A stretch of 64,000 nucleotides of DNA from RGIG529 sp963929765 (GCA_963929765.1 CAWVKD010000028.1:8843-72842), one strand, 5' to 3'. Positions 9,657 to 19,284 are shown, counted from the first letter of the stretch. The notes: generated from the letters alone by a model not told the origin. A program made the numbers and translations.

Positions 9657-9789
9657 CAATTTCGCTCCTTTTTTGAATCTTTTCAGCAAGTTTATGATCC
9701 AATTTTCCGCTTTTACGCCATAGTATATCACAACCAAAATATGATGGCAAGAAGAGTAAGAAGAGACCCTCTTTTTTATCACTTGCTAT

Positions 9790-9818
9790 TTGACGATATA
9801 AAATAATAATGGTATAAT
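9790..9818 (+). promoter_or_regulatory. Strong sigma-A type promoter of the 9.9-19.0 kb operon
   Basis: TTGACG (9790-9795) and a perfect TATAAT (9813-9818) are spaced by 17 bases, 43 bases before the ATG at 9861. Confidence 0.85.
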
Positions 9819-9860
9819 GTGACATTACGTTGATCTTTATTAGAAAAGCAGAGGAACTAT

Positions 9861-10760
9861 ATGTGGATTTCAAACCAATGGAACGATTATGAGCTATTAG
9901 ACTGTGGTGACTGCAAACGCCTGGAACGCTGGGGTAACCAAATTCTGGTGCGGCCAGACCCGCAAGCTATCTGGGAATCTCCCATGAAGCATCCTGGCTG
10001 GCGCACTCCCAATGCCCGATATACAAGATCCTCCACTGGCGGTGGAAAATGGAGTATTTTTCGTTTGCCTGAACGATGGCGTATCCATTATCGAGAGCTT
10101 ACTTTTCAAATCAGGCCGATGAATTTCAAGCATACTGGTTTGTTTCCTGAGCAAGCTGTCAATTGGGATTTTGCTCAAGAGGCTATCCGCAATGCCAAAC
10201 GGCCCATTCAGGTTCTTAATCTGTTTGCTTACACAGGAGGTGCAACGGTGGCCTGCGCCGCTGCTGGTGCTTCTGTTTGCCATGTAGATGCCGCCCGTGG
10301 CATGGTTGCTTGGGCACGAGAAAATGCCCAACTTTCGGGTCTTAGCAAAGCGCCCATTCGCTGGATTGTAGATGACTGTGTTAAATTTGTAGAACGCGAA
10401 ATCAGGCGTGGCCGTCGTTATGACGCTCTTATTCTGGATCCACCCTCTTATGGGCGAGGCCCATCCGGTGAAATATGGAAATTAGAAGAAAGGCTTTATC
10501 CGTTTCTAAAGCTTTGTGTACAGGTTCTGTCCAAGAAACCTCTCTTTATTATTTTGAATTCTTATACCACCGGACTTGCCCCTGCAGTCTTGTCCTATCT
10601 TTTAAATACTCTTGTCGTACCTCGTTTTGGCGGGCAAGTTGAAAGTAGGGAGCTCGGCCTCCCTGTAACAGAGAGTGGTCTTGCTCTACCCTGTGGTGCA
10701 ACAGGACGATGGATTGCAAATGCCAAGGTGAAGCCGCAAAAAGCGGTGGAGGAACTATGA
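9861..10760 (+). CDS. Class I SAM-dependent rRNA methyltransferase (RlmI/COG1092-like)
   Basis: A 299-residue methyltransferase related to the 23S rRNA m5C1962 enzymes. It has the SAM site VLNLFAYTGGATVACAAAGA, an acidic loop HVDAARGMVAWARENA, and the DPPSYGRGPSG catalytic region. The N-terminal PUA domain of RlmI is absent, so it belongs to the short Firmicutes form and its exact RNA target is inferred only. The ATG follows GAGGAAC at normal spacing. The last four bases overlap the ecfA1 start, placing it first in a long operon. Confidence 0.85.
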   Translation: MWISNQWNDYELLDCGDCKRLERWGNQILVRPDPQAIWESPMKHPGWRTPNARYTRSSTGGGKWSIFRLPERWRIHYRELTFQIRPMNFKHTGLFPEQAVNWDFAQEAIRNAKRPIQVLNLFAYTGGATVACAAAGASVCHVDAARGMVAWARENAQLSGLSKAPIRWIVDDCVKFVEREIRRGRRYDALILDPPSYGRGPSGEIWKLEERLYPFLKLCVQVLSKKPLFIILNSYTTGLAPAVLSYLLNTLVVPRFGGQVESRELGLPVTESGLALPCGATGRWIANAKVKPQKAVEEL

Positions 10761-11602
10761 AACAGATGATTGAAACCCAACAGTTAGAATTTACGTATCA
10801 AACGGAAAACGGTGCATTTCCCGTTTTAAAAAACGTAACTCTTTCTATCGAGGAAGGTACTTTTGTAGCCGTTTTGGGCCATAACGGTTCTGGGAAATCT
10901 ACATTAGCCAAACATTTTAATGCAATCCTTTTACCTTCTGGTGGCACAGTCTACGTCTCCGGGTTGGATACTGCAGATGAATCGCTTTTAATCGATATTC
11001 GCCGAACGGTGGGTATGGTATTTCAAAATCCAGACAACCAGATTGTTGCCAACGTGGTAGAAGAAGATGTTGCTTTTGCTCCAGAAAATTTAGGTGTACC
11101 GCCAGCTGAAATTCGCCAGAGAGTAGACGACGCATTAAAGATGGTAGGAATGTATGCTTACCGCACACATGCGCCTCATCTGCTCTCCGGTGGTCAGAAA
11201 CAGCGAATTGCTATTGCCGGGGTGATTGCCATGCAACCTCGCTGTATCGTTTTAGATGAACCAACCGCTATGTTAGATCCCATTGGTCGGCGGGAAGTTA
11301 TGAATACCATCCACAAGCTCAACAAAACCCATGGCATCACCATGATTCTGATCACCCACCACATGGAGGAAGCCGCGCAAGCGCAACGAGTAGTAGTTAT
11401 GGACCACGGTCAGGTTCTGGCGGATGGAACACCCAAGTCCGTGTTCCCGCAAGTAGAATTGCTTAAGTCCATCGGATTGGATGTACCGGAAACGGTAGAA
11501 CTACTGTATCAACTGAGGGCAAAGGGATGTGACCTTCCACTAGACGCTCTTTCCGTCGAAGAATGTGCAAAGGCTATTTATAGCATGTTTACCCGTTCAT
11601 AG
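10757..11602 (+). CDS. ecfA1: Energy-coupling factor transporter ATPase EcfA1
   Basis: This is one of two ATPases of the shared ECF module that powers vitamin uptake through exchangeable S components. The 281-residue protein has Walker A GHNGSGKST, Q-loop MVFQNPDNQIVANVVEEDV (typical of EcfA), signature LSGGQKQRIAIAG, Walker B CIVLDEPTAMLDP and the H-loop LITHHMEEA. ATG 10757 follows GGAGGAAC and overlaps the upstream stop. No S-component gene is present in this window, consistent with a group II (shared) module. Confidence 0.95.
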   Translation: MKQMIETQQLEFTYQTENGAFPVLKNVTLSIEEGTFVAVLGHNGSGKSTLAKHFNAILLPSGGTVYVSGLDTADESLLIDIRRTVGMVFQNPDNQIVANVVEEDVAFAPENLGVPPAEIRQRVDDALKMVGMYAYRTHAPHLLSGGQKQRIAIAGVIAMQPRCIVLDEPTAMLDPIGRREVMNTIHKLNKTHGITMILITHHMEEAAQAQRVVVMDHGQVLADGTPKSVFPQVELLKSIGLDVPETVELLYQLRAKGCDLPLDALSVEECAKAIYSMFTRS

Positions 11603-11654
11603 CTCTCTTTGGGCGTGATTTGCTGATACAAACACGCACCACCATGATAAAGGA

Positions 11655-12530
11655 ATGAAGTACGTGGCGCCGATTTTAAAAACAGAACACCTTTCCCATA
11701 TTTACAGTGTGGGCACACCATTTGAACATGTGGCACTAGAAGAAATCAACCTTTCCATTGAGCAGGGGGAAATTGTAGGCTTGATTGGTCATACCGGCTC
11801 TGGAAAGTCTACTTTAATTCAACATCTAAACGGGCTTCTCAAGCCAACTTCCGGACATATCTACTTGGATGGAGAGGATATCTGGTCTTCCCCACAAGTA
11901 ACGCGTATGGCCCGATTTCGAGTTGGATTGGTGTTTCAATATCCAGAATATCAGCTTTTTGAAGACACAATTTATAAAGATATTTCTTTTGGTCCCCGCA
12001 ACATGGGACTGTCCCAGGATGAAATTCACAAACGTGTATTGGAAGCTGCACAATTTGTGGGGCTTTCTGAAGACGACTTGCAAAAATCCCCTTTCGAGGT
12101 ATCTGGTGGCCAAAAACGACGCGCCGCCATTGCCGGAGTGATTGCAATGCAGCCCGATGTGCTCATTCTGGACGAGCCGACAGCCGGTTTGGACCCTGCT
12201 GGGCGAGATAGTATTTTAGAAAACATTCTCGCTTATCACAAAACACAAAATTCTACCATCTTATTGGTCAGTCACAGTATGGAGGACATGGCTCGTATGG
12301 CAGACCGCTTGATCGTAATGAACGAAAGCCACATTTTTATGCAGGGAACGCCAGGAGAAGTATTTGCCCGGGCAGAAGAGTTGACCAGCATTGGGCTCAC
12401 TGTACCTCAGGTCACAACAGTTATGGGACAATTATGTGAATTGGGCCTGCCTCTTCCGCCAAATATCTATACAATAGAGCAGGCTACTGCTGCAATTCTG
12501 GCTCTTTTGGAAGGAGGCCATCATGCTTAA
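11655..12530 (+). CDS. ecfA2: Energy-coupling factor transporter ATPase EcfA2
   Basis: This is the second ECF ATPase, 291 residues as read. It shows Walker A GHTGSGKST, Q-loop GLVFQYPEYQLFEDTIYKDI (the EcfA2 form), signature VSGGQKRRAAIAG and Walker B VLILDEPTAGLDPAG. The AAAGGA ribosome site directly abuts ATG 11655; GTG at 11664 would sit at better spacing (9 bases) and would trim three residues. It lies 52 bp after ecfA1 and overlaps ecfT by 8 bp, matching the conserved A1-A2-T order. Confidence 0.94.
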   Translation: MKYVAPILKTEHLSHIYSVGTPFEHVALEEINLSIEQGEIVGLIGHTGSGKSTLIQHLNGLLKPTSGHIYLDGEDIWSSPQVTRMARFRVGLVFQYPEYQLFEDTIYKDISFGPRNMGLSQDEIHKRVLEAAQFVGLSEDDLQKSPFEVSGGQKRRAAIAGVIAMQPDVLILDEPTAGLDPAGRDSILENILAYHKTQNSTILLVSHSMEDMARMADRLIVMNESHIFMQGTPGEVFARAEELTSIGLTVPQVTTVMGQLCELGLPLPPNIYTIEQATAAILALLEGGHHA

Positions 12531-13326
12531 AGACATCACCCTTGGCCAGTACTTTCCGGGAGATACTTTTATCCATCGTCTGGATCCCCGTATTAAACTA
12601 ATCGCTGTACTCCTATATATCATCGCTTTGTTTTCTGCAAAATACTTTCTCACATACGGTATTATGATCGCGGTTTTAGCCATATCTGTTGTCGTTTCCA
12701 AAGTAAGTTTAAAAACTATTTTAAAAGGCGTTAAACCTATTTTTATTATCGTCATTATTACCGGTCTACTCAATTTGTTTTATACACCAGGTGAGCCATT
12801 GGTGCACTTCTGGATCTTCACCATTACAAAAGAAGGTATTTTTTCAGCAGTATTTATGATTATCAGGATTATTATGTTAATCATCGGCACTTTTTTGCTT
12901 ACCTATACCACCTCTCCTATTTTGCTCACAGATGGTCTAGAGATGTTATTAAGTCCGCTCAAAAAAATCAAGGTGCCTATTCATGAATTGTCCATGATGA
13001 TGAGTATTGCACTTCGTTTTATTCCAACTCTCATTGAAGAAACCGATAAAATTATGAGTGCTCAAAAAGCAAGAGGTGCCGATTTTGAAACAGGAAGTCT
13101 GTTAAAGCGAGCCAAGGCTCTTTTACCTCTTTTGGTTCCTCTCTTTATCAGCTCCTTCCGTCGTGCGGACGAATTAGCCATCGCTATGGAGTGCCGATGT
13201 TACCACGGCGGCAATGGGCGCACTAGATTGCGCCAACTCAAATTTGTGGGAAGAGATTATGCAACTCTCTTTTCAGGTTTGGCGCTATGTGCAGGTGTTA
13301 TTGTTTTGGGGCGGTTTGGATGGTAA
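12523..13326 (+). CDS. ecfT: Energy-coupling factor transmembrane protein EcfT
   Basis: This is the integral membrane scaffold of the ECF transporter, linking the ATPases to S components. The 267-residue product starts DITLGQYFPGDTFIHRLDPR, typical of EcfT, has about five hydrophobic segments, and has the two coupling-helix motifs: AQKARGADF and AMECRCYHGG. In the second motif the usual Ala before Arg is Cys, a mild departure. It overlaps ecfA2 by 8 bp and truA by 7 bp. Confidence 0.94.
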   Translation: MLKDITLGQYFPGDTFIHRLDPRIKLIAVLLYIIALFSAKYFLTYGIMIAVLAISVVVSKVSLKTILKGVKPIFIIVIITGLLNLFYTPGEPLVHFWIFTITKEGIFSAVFMIIRIIMLIIGTFLLTYTTSPILLTDGLEMLLSPLKKIKVPIHELSMMMSIALRFIPTLIEETDKIMSAQKARGADFETGSLLKRAKALLPLLVPLFISSFRRADELAIAMECRCYHGGNGRTRLRQLKFVGRDYATLFSGLALCAGVIVLGRFGW

Positions 13327-14093
13327 CAAAAAATATTGCCCTTCGCCTTATGTACGTCGGCACAGACTTTCATGGGTGGCAAGTGCAAAAAAACGCCATT
13401 TCTGTAGCTGAAACATTGGAAAAGGCCATTGCTGGAGTTGTAGGCCACCCTGTTCGTGTGGTAGGTTGTGGCCGCACTGACGCAGGCGTCCATGCAAAGG
13501 TCTATATTGCTAATTTCCGTACCACCTCCCGTATTCCATTGGACCGCCTGCCGCTGGCTTTAAATACCCGTCTACCTGATAGCATTGTCGTCACAAAAGC
13601 TACGGAAGTTTCGGAAGATTTCAATGCTATTGGCTCCTGTGTTCAAAAAGAGTACACATATTTGATCTATAATTCTCGTATGAGGAATGCGTTTTACGTC
13701 GATCGGGCTTATTTTTGTCCAAAACAGTTGGACCATCAGCGTATGGCACAAGCCGCCATCCATTTTGAAGGAACACACGATTTTGCTGCCGTCCGCTCTG
13801 TTGGAACAGATGTACGCTCCACTGTACGTACTATTCATTATTGCAATGTACAACGTAAAGGAGATTTGGTTTCTGTTTCCGTTTGTGCAGATGGGTTTCT
13901 CTACAATATGGTACGTGCTATCACCGGCACATTAGTCTATGTAGGGCTTGGAAAACTATCACCTGATGCTATTTCTGATCTTTTGTTGGGGCGAGATCGA
14001 ACAGCTGCTGGTCCCACCTTACCACCAGGCGGACTTTATCTTACTCGTCTATGGTATCGAGAAGACATTGGTGTAGATCAAATCAGCTGTTGA
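13320..14093 (+). CDS. truA: tRNA pseudouridine(38-40) synthase TruA
   Basis: TruA isomerises uridines 38-40 in the anticodon arm of many tRNAs. The 257-residue protein has LRLMYVGTDFHGWQVQ at the N-terminus, the catalytic Asp in CGRTDAGVHA, and the family motifs DFAAVRS and FLYNMVRAITGTL. I choose ATG 13320, which overlaps the ecfT stop region; the earlier frame start at 13287 lies fully inside ecfT. The ecfA1-ecfA2-ecfT-truA order is widely conserved in Firmicutes. Confidence 0.96.
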   Translation: MVTKNIALRLMYVGTDFHGWQVQKNAISVAETLEKAIAGVVGHPVRVVGCGRTDAGVHAKVYIANFRTTSRIPLDRLPLALNTRLPDSIVVTKATEVSEDFNAIGSCVQKEYTYLIYNSRMRNAFYVDRAYFCPKQLDHQRMAQAAIHFEGTHDFAAVRSVGTDVRSTVRTIHYCNVQRKGDLVSVSVCADGFLYNMVRAITGTLVYVGLGKLSPDAISDLLLGRDRTAAGPTLPPGGLYLTRLWYREDIGVDQISC

Positions 14094-14131
14094 ATACCAT
14101 TTTTTCCAAAGATAGGATTAGGAGGACTCTC

Positions 14132-15343
14132 ATGCCAACGAAACTACCAGATTCCCATCCCGCCGCTTCTGGAAAGGAAACCTCTCGCAAACGTAAAAAG
14201 CGTCGTCCCAGACGAAGTGTCCTATTCCGAATCATTTCATTTATCCTTATGCTGATTCTGGTTCTTGGCGCTATTTTGGTAGTTGTATTCCGGGATCAAT
14301 TGAATATTGATGCTTTACGTCGCGCCATTGCCTATCGACAAATGGAACGCAATGAATCAGGGCAATGTACTGAATTTGAATATGAGCAAGATACCAGCAA
14401 TCAGTTTGCCACATATCAGAATGGTCTTTTGATCGCCTCTACCACAGGGGTAACTTTATTTGATCAAAGTGGGCAAGAGCGTTTTTCCGAGAAAACAGCC
14501 ATGTCTTCTCCTATCATCTGCACCTCAGATACAGCTGCATTGGTCTATGACGTGAGTGGTTCCCACTTGCTTCTGTTTTCTGGTATGAAAGTAGGGCTTT
14601 CTCTTACGCTAGATAACGGATTGTCCTTCTTCTCTGCCAGCTTAAATAACAGTGGGTATTTGACAACGGTTTCTCAAGCGGCTGGATATAAAGCGGTGGT
14701 AGATGTATATAATGAAGAACAGAAACACGTTTTCCGTTGGAACTCTTCCTCTCATTTCGTTTCTGATGCTGTTGTTTTCAACGACTGCAAAACAATGGCT
14801 GCTGTCACAGTAGGGCAGGCCAATGCACAATATGAAAGCAGCCTGGTACTTTACCACTTAGACAGCGAATCTCCCTATACCACTTTAAATTTAGGGAATC
14901 ACCTGGTTCTCTCTGTAAAACCCATGGGAGAATTGCTTTGTATTTTGACCGACGACGCTCTAATGTATGTCAATCAGAAGGGAGAGCTGCTGTCTACTTA
15001 TTCTTATCAGAACGAATCTCTTAGTATGTTTTCTTTGGACGGGGCAGATTTTTCTGTGGTAGAATTAGGAAAATACCAGGCAGGAAGCCTGGGACAGCTT
15101 GTAACAATCGACTCTGCGGGCAACGAGATCGCTTCTCTTCCTCTTTCGGAAAATGTGGTTTCTCTGTCTGCATCCGGTCGATACGTTGCTGTTCTTTTCT
15201 CCAACCATTTGGATATTTATGATCAGAATCTCAAGCTCTATGCAAGACTAGAAGACACTGGCAGTACCCGAAAGGTATTTATGCGTTCGGATGGCTCCGT
15301 AATGTGTGTGGGTATTGATACCGCTTGGCTGTATCTTCCTTGA
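14132..15343 (+). CDS. DUF5711-type membrane-anchored protein
   Basis: A 403-residue protein of unknown function resembling the DUF5711 family. It begins with a strongly basic cytoplasmic tail (KRKKRRPRRS), then a single membrane segment (about residues 30-53), then a large extracytoplasmic region of repeating beta-rich units that could form a propeller-like fold. ATG 14132 follows AGGAGGACTCTC. It lies between truA and cvpA in the same operon with short gaps. I cannot assign a function; the topology suggests an envelope sensor or scaffold. Confidence 0.78.
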   Translation: MPTKLPDSHPAASGKETSRKRKKRRPRRSVLFRIISFILMLILVLGAILVVVFRDQLNIDALRRAIAYRQMERNESGQCTEFEYEQDTSNQFATYQNGLLIASTTGVTLFDQSGQERFSEKTAMSSPIICTSDTAALVYDVSGSHLLLFSGMKVGLSLTLDNGLSFFSASLNNSGYLTTVSQAAGYKAVVDVYNEEQKHVFRWNSSSHFVSDAVVFNDCKTMAAVTVGQANAQYESSLVLYHLDSESPYTTLNLGNHLVLSVKPMGELLCILTDDALMYVNQKGELLSTYSYQNESLSMFSLDGADFSVVELGKYQAGSLGQLVTIDSAGNEIASLPLSENVVSLSASGRYVAVLFSNHLDIYDQNLKLYARLEDTGSTRKVFMRSDGSVMCVGIDTAWLYLP

Positions 15344-15386
15344 TTTTCCTTTTTATTCTTTCTATTTCTCAGAAAGGGGGACAAAT

Positions 15387-16142
15387 GTGAGTCCCATCAT
15401 CATCGATCTGATTCTATTATTGATTTTGATCCTGTTTATGTACACAGGGTTTCGGAAAGGTCTTATATCCACTTTAGCGGGCCTTCTCTCCTTTATCATT
15501 GCACTGGTTGGGGCAAATTTGCTGGCACGTGCATGTACCCCTACCGTAGCCAATTGGATTGCTCCTTCGATAGAAACAGCTCTTGTGGAAAAAATACAAA
15601 CTACACCAGACCCGCAAGATACCACATCTTCTGTATCACCTTCTTCGGAGTATACTGAATCGACCAGTAACCCTCATTCTGATGGCGAAACAGATCAAAC
15701 TATGTCAGAAGAAAATAGCCTCATCTCGGTTTTACAGCAACTTGGTCTTTACGACAGTGTGACGCAGTATATCACCGACGCCACAGAGCAGCAAGTAACC
15801 GCAGCAGGTACCAGTATTGCAAAAATCCTTTCACTCTCTCTTGCTTCTCTTGTTGCGTTCTGGGTACTTTTTCTCTTGTTTCTTATTCTGTTGCGGATTG
15901 TTTTGGGAATTTTGGTGCGAGGGCTCAATCTTGTGGCGCGCCTTCCGGTTCTCCATCAGCTTAATCACATAGGAGGTCTTCTTATAGGCTTATTGCAGGG
16001 AATCGTTGTTCTATTTCTCATTGCATGCCTCCTGCCTCTTTTAGGACCATGGATTCCTGAAAATGTGATGGAGCAAACTATCCTTCTGCGCCTATTGACA
16101 CACACCAACCCATTTGCACTATTCCCTGCATTGTCCACATAA
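15387..16142 (+). CDS. CvpA family membrane protein
   Basis: A 251-residue membrane protein of the CvpA family (colicin V production), whose role in Gram-positive bacteria is poorly defined. The N-terminal IIDLILLLILILFMYTGFRKGL with FRKG is family-typical, followed by membrane segments near 28-45, 145-165 and 195-215. A Ser/Thr/Asp-rich loop (about 72-115) is an insertion in the extracytoplasmic region. The start is GTG 15387, six bases after AGAAAGGGGG; the ATG two bases earlier is followed directly by a stop. Confidence 0.8.
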   Translation: MSPIIIDLILLLILILFMYTGFRKGLISTLAGLLSFIIALVGANLLARACTPTVANWIAPSIETALVEKIQTTPDPQDTTSSVSPSSEYTESTSNPHSDGETDQTMSEENSLISVLQQLGLYDSVTQYITDATEQQVTAAGTSIAKILSLSLASLVAFWVLFLLFLILLRIVLGILVRGLNLVARLPVLHQLNHIGGLLIGLLQGIVVLFLIACLLPLLGPWIPENVMEQTILLRLLTHTNPFALFPALST

Positions 16143-16165
16143 ATTCAACATAAGGAAGCGAAGCT

Positions 16166-16705
16166 ATGACGATTCCAAACCTACTCTCCCTCTTTCGGCT
16201 AGCATTAGTTCCTCTATTTCCGATTGTCTTTTTCAGCGATATTCCTCACGCCCGCATATATGCTATTTTGATTTACGCTTTAGCCTCTTTTACAGATGTG
16301 CTAGATGGATTTATCGCTCGACATTGCCATATGGTTTCTCAATTGGGACGTATTTTAGATCCGCTAGCTGACAAACTAATGGCATTCACAGTGCTTACCT
16401 GTATTGCTGTGGCTCAAATTGTACCTTTTTGGGCTGTACTCATCTTTTTCTGTAAGGAAGCATTGATGGGGCTTGGCGCACTCACTCTTTACCAGAAGAT
16501 TGATGATGTCATGCCTTCCAACTGGCTTGGAAAAGGCGCTGGCGCAACATTTTTTATTGTCTGTGTCTGTCTTATGCTTTTCCCTCAAATACCACACTTT
16601 TGGGCAACATTTTTGATTTGTGTTGCTCTGGCCCTTAATATCATTGCATTTTTTAACTATCTTTGGATTTTTATCCTCAAAATAAACGAATCTAACGAAT
16701 CATAA
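16166..16705 (+). CDS. pgsA: CDP-alcohol phosphatidyltransferase (PgsA-like)
   Basis: Probable CDP-diacylglycerol-glycerol-3-phosphate 3-phosphatidyltransferase, the membrane enzyme making phosphatidylglycerol phosphate. The 179-residue protein has the complete CDP-alcohol motif: DVLDGFIAR, then LGRILDPLADKL, containing the metal-binding aspartates. Four to six membrane helices are visible. It starts MTIPNLLSLFRLALVPLF, typical of PgsA. It lies 23 bp after cvpA and 14 bp before the Clp gene. Confidence 0.9.
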   Translation: MTIPNLLSLFRLALVPLFPIVFFSDIPHARIYAILIYALASFTDVLDGFIARHCHMVSQLGRILDPLADKLMAFTVLTCIAVAQIVPFWAVLIFFCKEALMGLGALTLYQKIDDVMPSNWLGKGAGATFFIVCVCLMLFPQIPHFWATFLICVALALNIIAFFNYLWIFILKINESNES

Positions 16706-16719
16706 AAGGAGATCATGGT

Positions 16720-19029
16720 ATGCAACCTCCCCTCTGTTCCCGCTGCAAGAAAAATTTAGCGGTTGTATTTATCACAAAAATGGAAAACGGTCAACAAAAG
16801 CACGAAGGTCTATGCCTAAAGTGTGCCAAAGAATTGGGCATCAAACCTGTAGAAGATATGATGCAGAAGATGGGCATTTCTGAAGAAGATTTAGACTCCC
16901 TCAATAATGAAATGATGGGAGCATTTGGAGATATGGAAAACCTGGAAGGACTCATGGAAACAGATGAAGACGAAGAAGATGACGCTGGGAAAACCGCTAC
17001 ATTCCCCTTCTTAAACAAACTGTTTGGTGGTATGCAAGGAGACAGCCCATCTGGTGAATCTGCGTCGGGCCGTCCACCTGCTCAAGAAAAAGAACCGGGC
17101 AAAAGAGAGAAAACACAAAAACGAAAATATCTGGATAATTATTGTATCTCTCTCACACGCAAAGCACGAGAAGGAAAATTAGATGCCGTTATAGGAAGAA
17201 ATGAAGAAATCCAACGGGTCATACAAATCTTAAATCGGCGGCAAAAAAACAATCCTTGTCTAATTGGTGAGCCAGGTGTTGGGAAAACCGCCATTGCCGA
17301 GGGACTTGCCCAACGCATTTATGATGGAAATGTTCCCTATAAACTATTGGACAAAGAAGTGTATCTGTTGGATCTTACGGCTCTGGTAGCAGGAACGCAA
17401 TTTCGTGGTCAGTTCGAAAGCAGAATGAAAGGTTTAATTGAAGAGATCAAGAAATTAGGCAACATTATTCTCGTCATTGATGAAGTCCACAGCATTGTTG
17501 GTGCAGGAGATGCAGAAGGTTCCATGAATGCAGCAAATATATTAAAACCTGCTCTTTCCCGTGGAGATATCCAAGTAATTGGTGCAACAACATTCGCCGA
17601 ATATCGAAAACACATCGAAAAAGATACAGCATTGGAACGCCGTTTCCAACCTGTCACAGTCAACGAACCCTCTGTAGAACAAACTGTAGAAATCATCAAT
17701 GGTATTGCTCATTATTATGAATCATTTCACGGTGTCAAAATTCCACCTATGATCGCTCGCTTAGCCGTCACAATGAGCGAACGATATATCACTGACCGTT
17801 TCTTACCAGATAAGGCCATTGATTTAATTGATGAAGCTTGTTCAGAAGTTAATCTACATGACAAAGTATATGCTCAGCGGGCAGAAGCACAAAAAGAGCT
17901 AGCTGATTTACAGAAAGAGCGTGAAGTTATGCTGGCAGATGCCAGCGATGCCGCATATGAACGACTTGCATTTTTACGGAGCAGAGAACTTCAACTCACA
18001 ACAGAATTAGAAGCTCTTTCTAAAGAACCCCTACCGGAACTCACCATCGAGCACCTCTCTCATGTCATTGAAATGTGGACTAAAATCCCGGCCAGTCGCA
18101 TACAAGAGCAAGAGTTTGAACGTCTCTCTAAATTGGAAGACCGCCTTTCCTCCCATATTATTGGCCAAAAAGAGGCTGTTGCCGCTGTTGCCGCGGCTAT
18201 CCGAAGAGGACGTGTAGGGATCTCACCCAAACATAAACCTACTTCCTTTATTTTTGTTGGTTCCACAGGCGTTGGCAAAACAGAACTTGTGAAACAATTG
18301 GCACAAGACTTATTCGATTCCCCAGAATCACTCATCCGTCTTGACATGTCTGAATTCATGGAAAAACATGCGGTTTCCCGCATCATCGGTTCTCCTCCGG
18401 GCTATGTTGGATATGAAGAAGCTGGTCAATTGACAGAAAAAGTACGACGGAAGCCTTATTGTGTTATTTTGTTTGACGAAATTGAAAAAGCGCATCCTGA
18501 TGTGTTAAATGTCTTGTTGCAAATTTTAGATGACGGTCAAATCACAGATGCCCATGGCAGAAAAGTAAATTTTGAAAACACTGTTATTGTGATGACATCC
18601 AATGCTGGAAGCGACCGGAAGAGCGGATCTGTTGGGTTTGGGAAGGATGTAAATGAACAGGGAAAAGACAAAGTGATGAAAGCATTGGGCGACTTCTTGC
18701 GTCCAGAGTTTATCAACCGAGTTGATGAGATTATCTATTTCAATCGGTTAACAGAAGAAGACTTTAAGGCAATTGCCAAAATTATGGTAGAAGAGTTAAA
18801 ACAGGCATTGGAGGAAAAAGGTATTGCTCTCTCCTACGATGACAATCTGCTATCCTATTTATCGAAAAAATCTTACTCTCTCACTTACGGAGCACGTAAT
18901 TTGCGCCGTCTTATCCAAAAGGAATTGGAAGATGCTATTGCATCTCGTATCATTAACAGTTATTCACATCCCATTACTAAAATCCATGTTACAGCAGAAA
19001 ATGAACAGCTTTTATTTTCCACTCTTTGA
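16720..19029 (+). CDS. ClpE-like AAA+ protease ATPase with N-terminal zinc finger
   Basis: A 769-residue HSP100 unfoldase that would feed substrates to ClpP. Instead of two Clp_N repeats it starts with a four-Cys zinc finger (C6, C9, C32, C35) like ClpE/McsA, then an acidic linker (about 50-90). AAA module 1 has Walker A GEPGVGKT (near 185) and Walker B VIDEVH. A short coiled middle region (about 385-430) precedes AAA module 2 with GSTGVGKTE (near 517) and FDEIEKAH. ClpP-contact loops are not certain. No CtsR-type operator was seen upstream; it ends the long operon that starts at 9790. Confidence 0.9.
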   Translation: MQPPLCSRCKKNLAVVFITKMENGQQKHEGLCLKCAKELGIKPVEDMMQKMGISEEDLDSLNNEMMGAFGDMENLEGLMETDEDEEDDAGKTATFPFLNKLFGGMQGDSPSGESASGRPPAQEKEPGKREKTQKRKYLDNYCISLTRKAREGKLDAVIGRNEEIQRVIQILNRRQKNNPCLIGEPGVGKTAIAEGLAQRIYDGNVPYKLLDKEVYLLDLTALVAGTQFRGQFESRMKGLIEEIKKLGNIILVIDEVHSIVGAGDAEGSMNAANILKPALSRGDIQVIGATTFAEYRKHIEKDTALERRFQPVTVNEPSVEQTVEIINGIAHYYESFHGVKIPPMIARLAVTMSERYITDRFLPDKAIDLIDEACSEVNLHDKVYAQRAEAQKELADLQKEREVMLADASDAAYERLAFLRSRELQLTTELEALSKEPLPELTIEHLSHVIEMWTKIPASRIQEQEFERLSKLEDRLSSHIIGQKEAVAAVAAAIRRGRVGISPKHKPTSFIFVGSTGVGKTELVKQLAQDLFDSPESLIRLDMSEFMEKHAVSRIIGSPPGYVGYEEAGQLTEKVRRKPYCVILFDEIEKAHPDVLNVLLQILDDGQITDAHGRKVNFENTVIVMTSNAGSDRKSGSVGFGKDVNEQGKDKVMKALGDFLRPEFINRVDEIIYFNRLTEEDFKAIAKIMVEELKQALEEKGIALSYDDNLLSYLSKKSYSLTYGARNLRRLIQKELEDAIASRIINSYSHPITKIHVTAENEQLLFSTL

Positions 19030-19040
19030 TTGTTTCTTTC

Positions 19041-19077
19041 ACCTCCAAGCCTCTTGTGGGGCTTGGAGGTTTTTTGC
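19041..19077 (+). terminator. Terminator of the long operon
   Basis: A perfect 10-bp inverted repeat (19041-19050 with 19061-19070) is followed by a T run, just after the Clp gene stop. Confidence 0.88.
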
Positions 19078-19226
19078 ATTGTTTTTTTCTGTCAAACTTT
19101 CTAAGATTACTTGTATTTTTCTACAATTTTTTGTCGTCTTTTTATGAAAAAAAGAAAATTTCTTTTTTTGGGGAAAAACCACTTTCCTCTTTTCGCCTTT
19201 TGTATTAAAATTGTAATGTTTCACTC

Positions 19227-19250
19227 TGTCATTTCAGAATCTGAATGACA
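19227..19250. promoter_or_regulatory. Palindromic operator candidate before the MATE gene
   Basis: Inverted repeat TGTCATtTCAGA-a-TCTGAATGACA with one unpaired base, centred at 19239, about 35 bases before the TTG start. It has the size and position of a MarR/TetR-type operator. It is not followed by T residues, so it is not a terminator. Confidence 0.5.
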
Positions 19251-19284
19251 AAAGGTGTGTTGTTTTGGAAAGGAAGCGTTTGAT

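Noticed and set aside
9897..10331. Open - strand frame of 144 codons within the rRNA methyltransferase
   Set aside because: Antisense shadow; the + strand gene has motifs, a promoter and a ribosome site.
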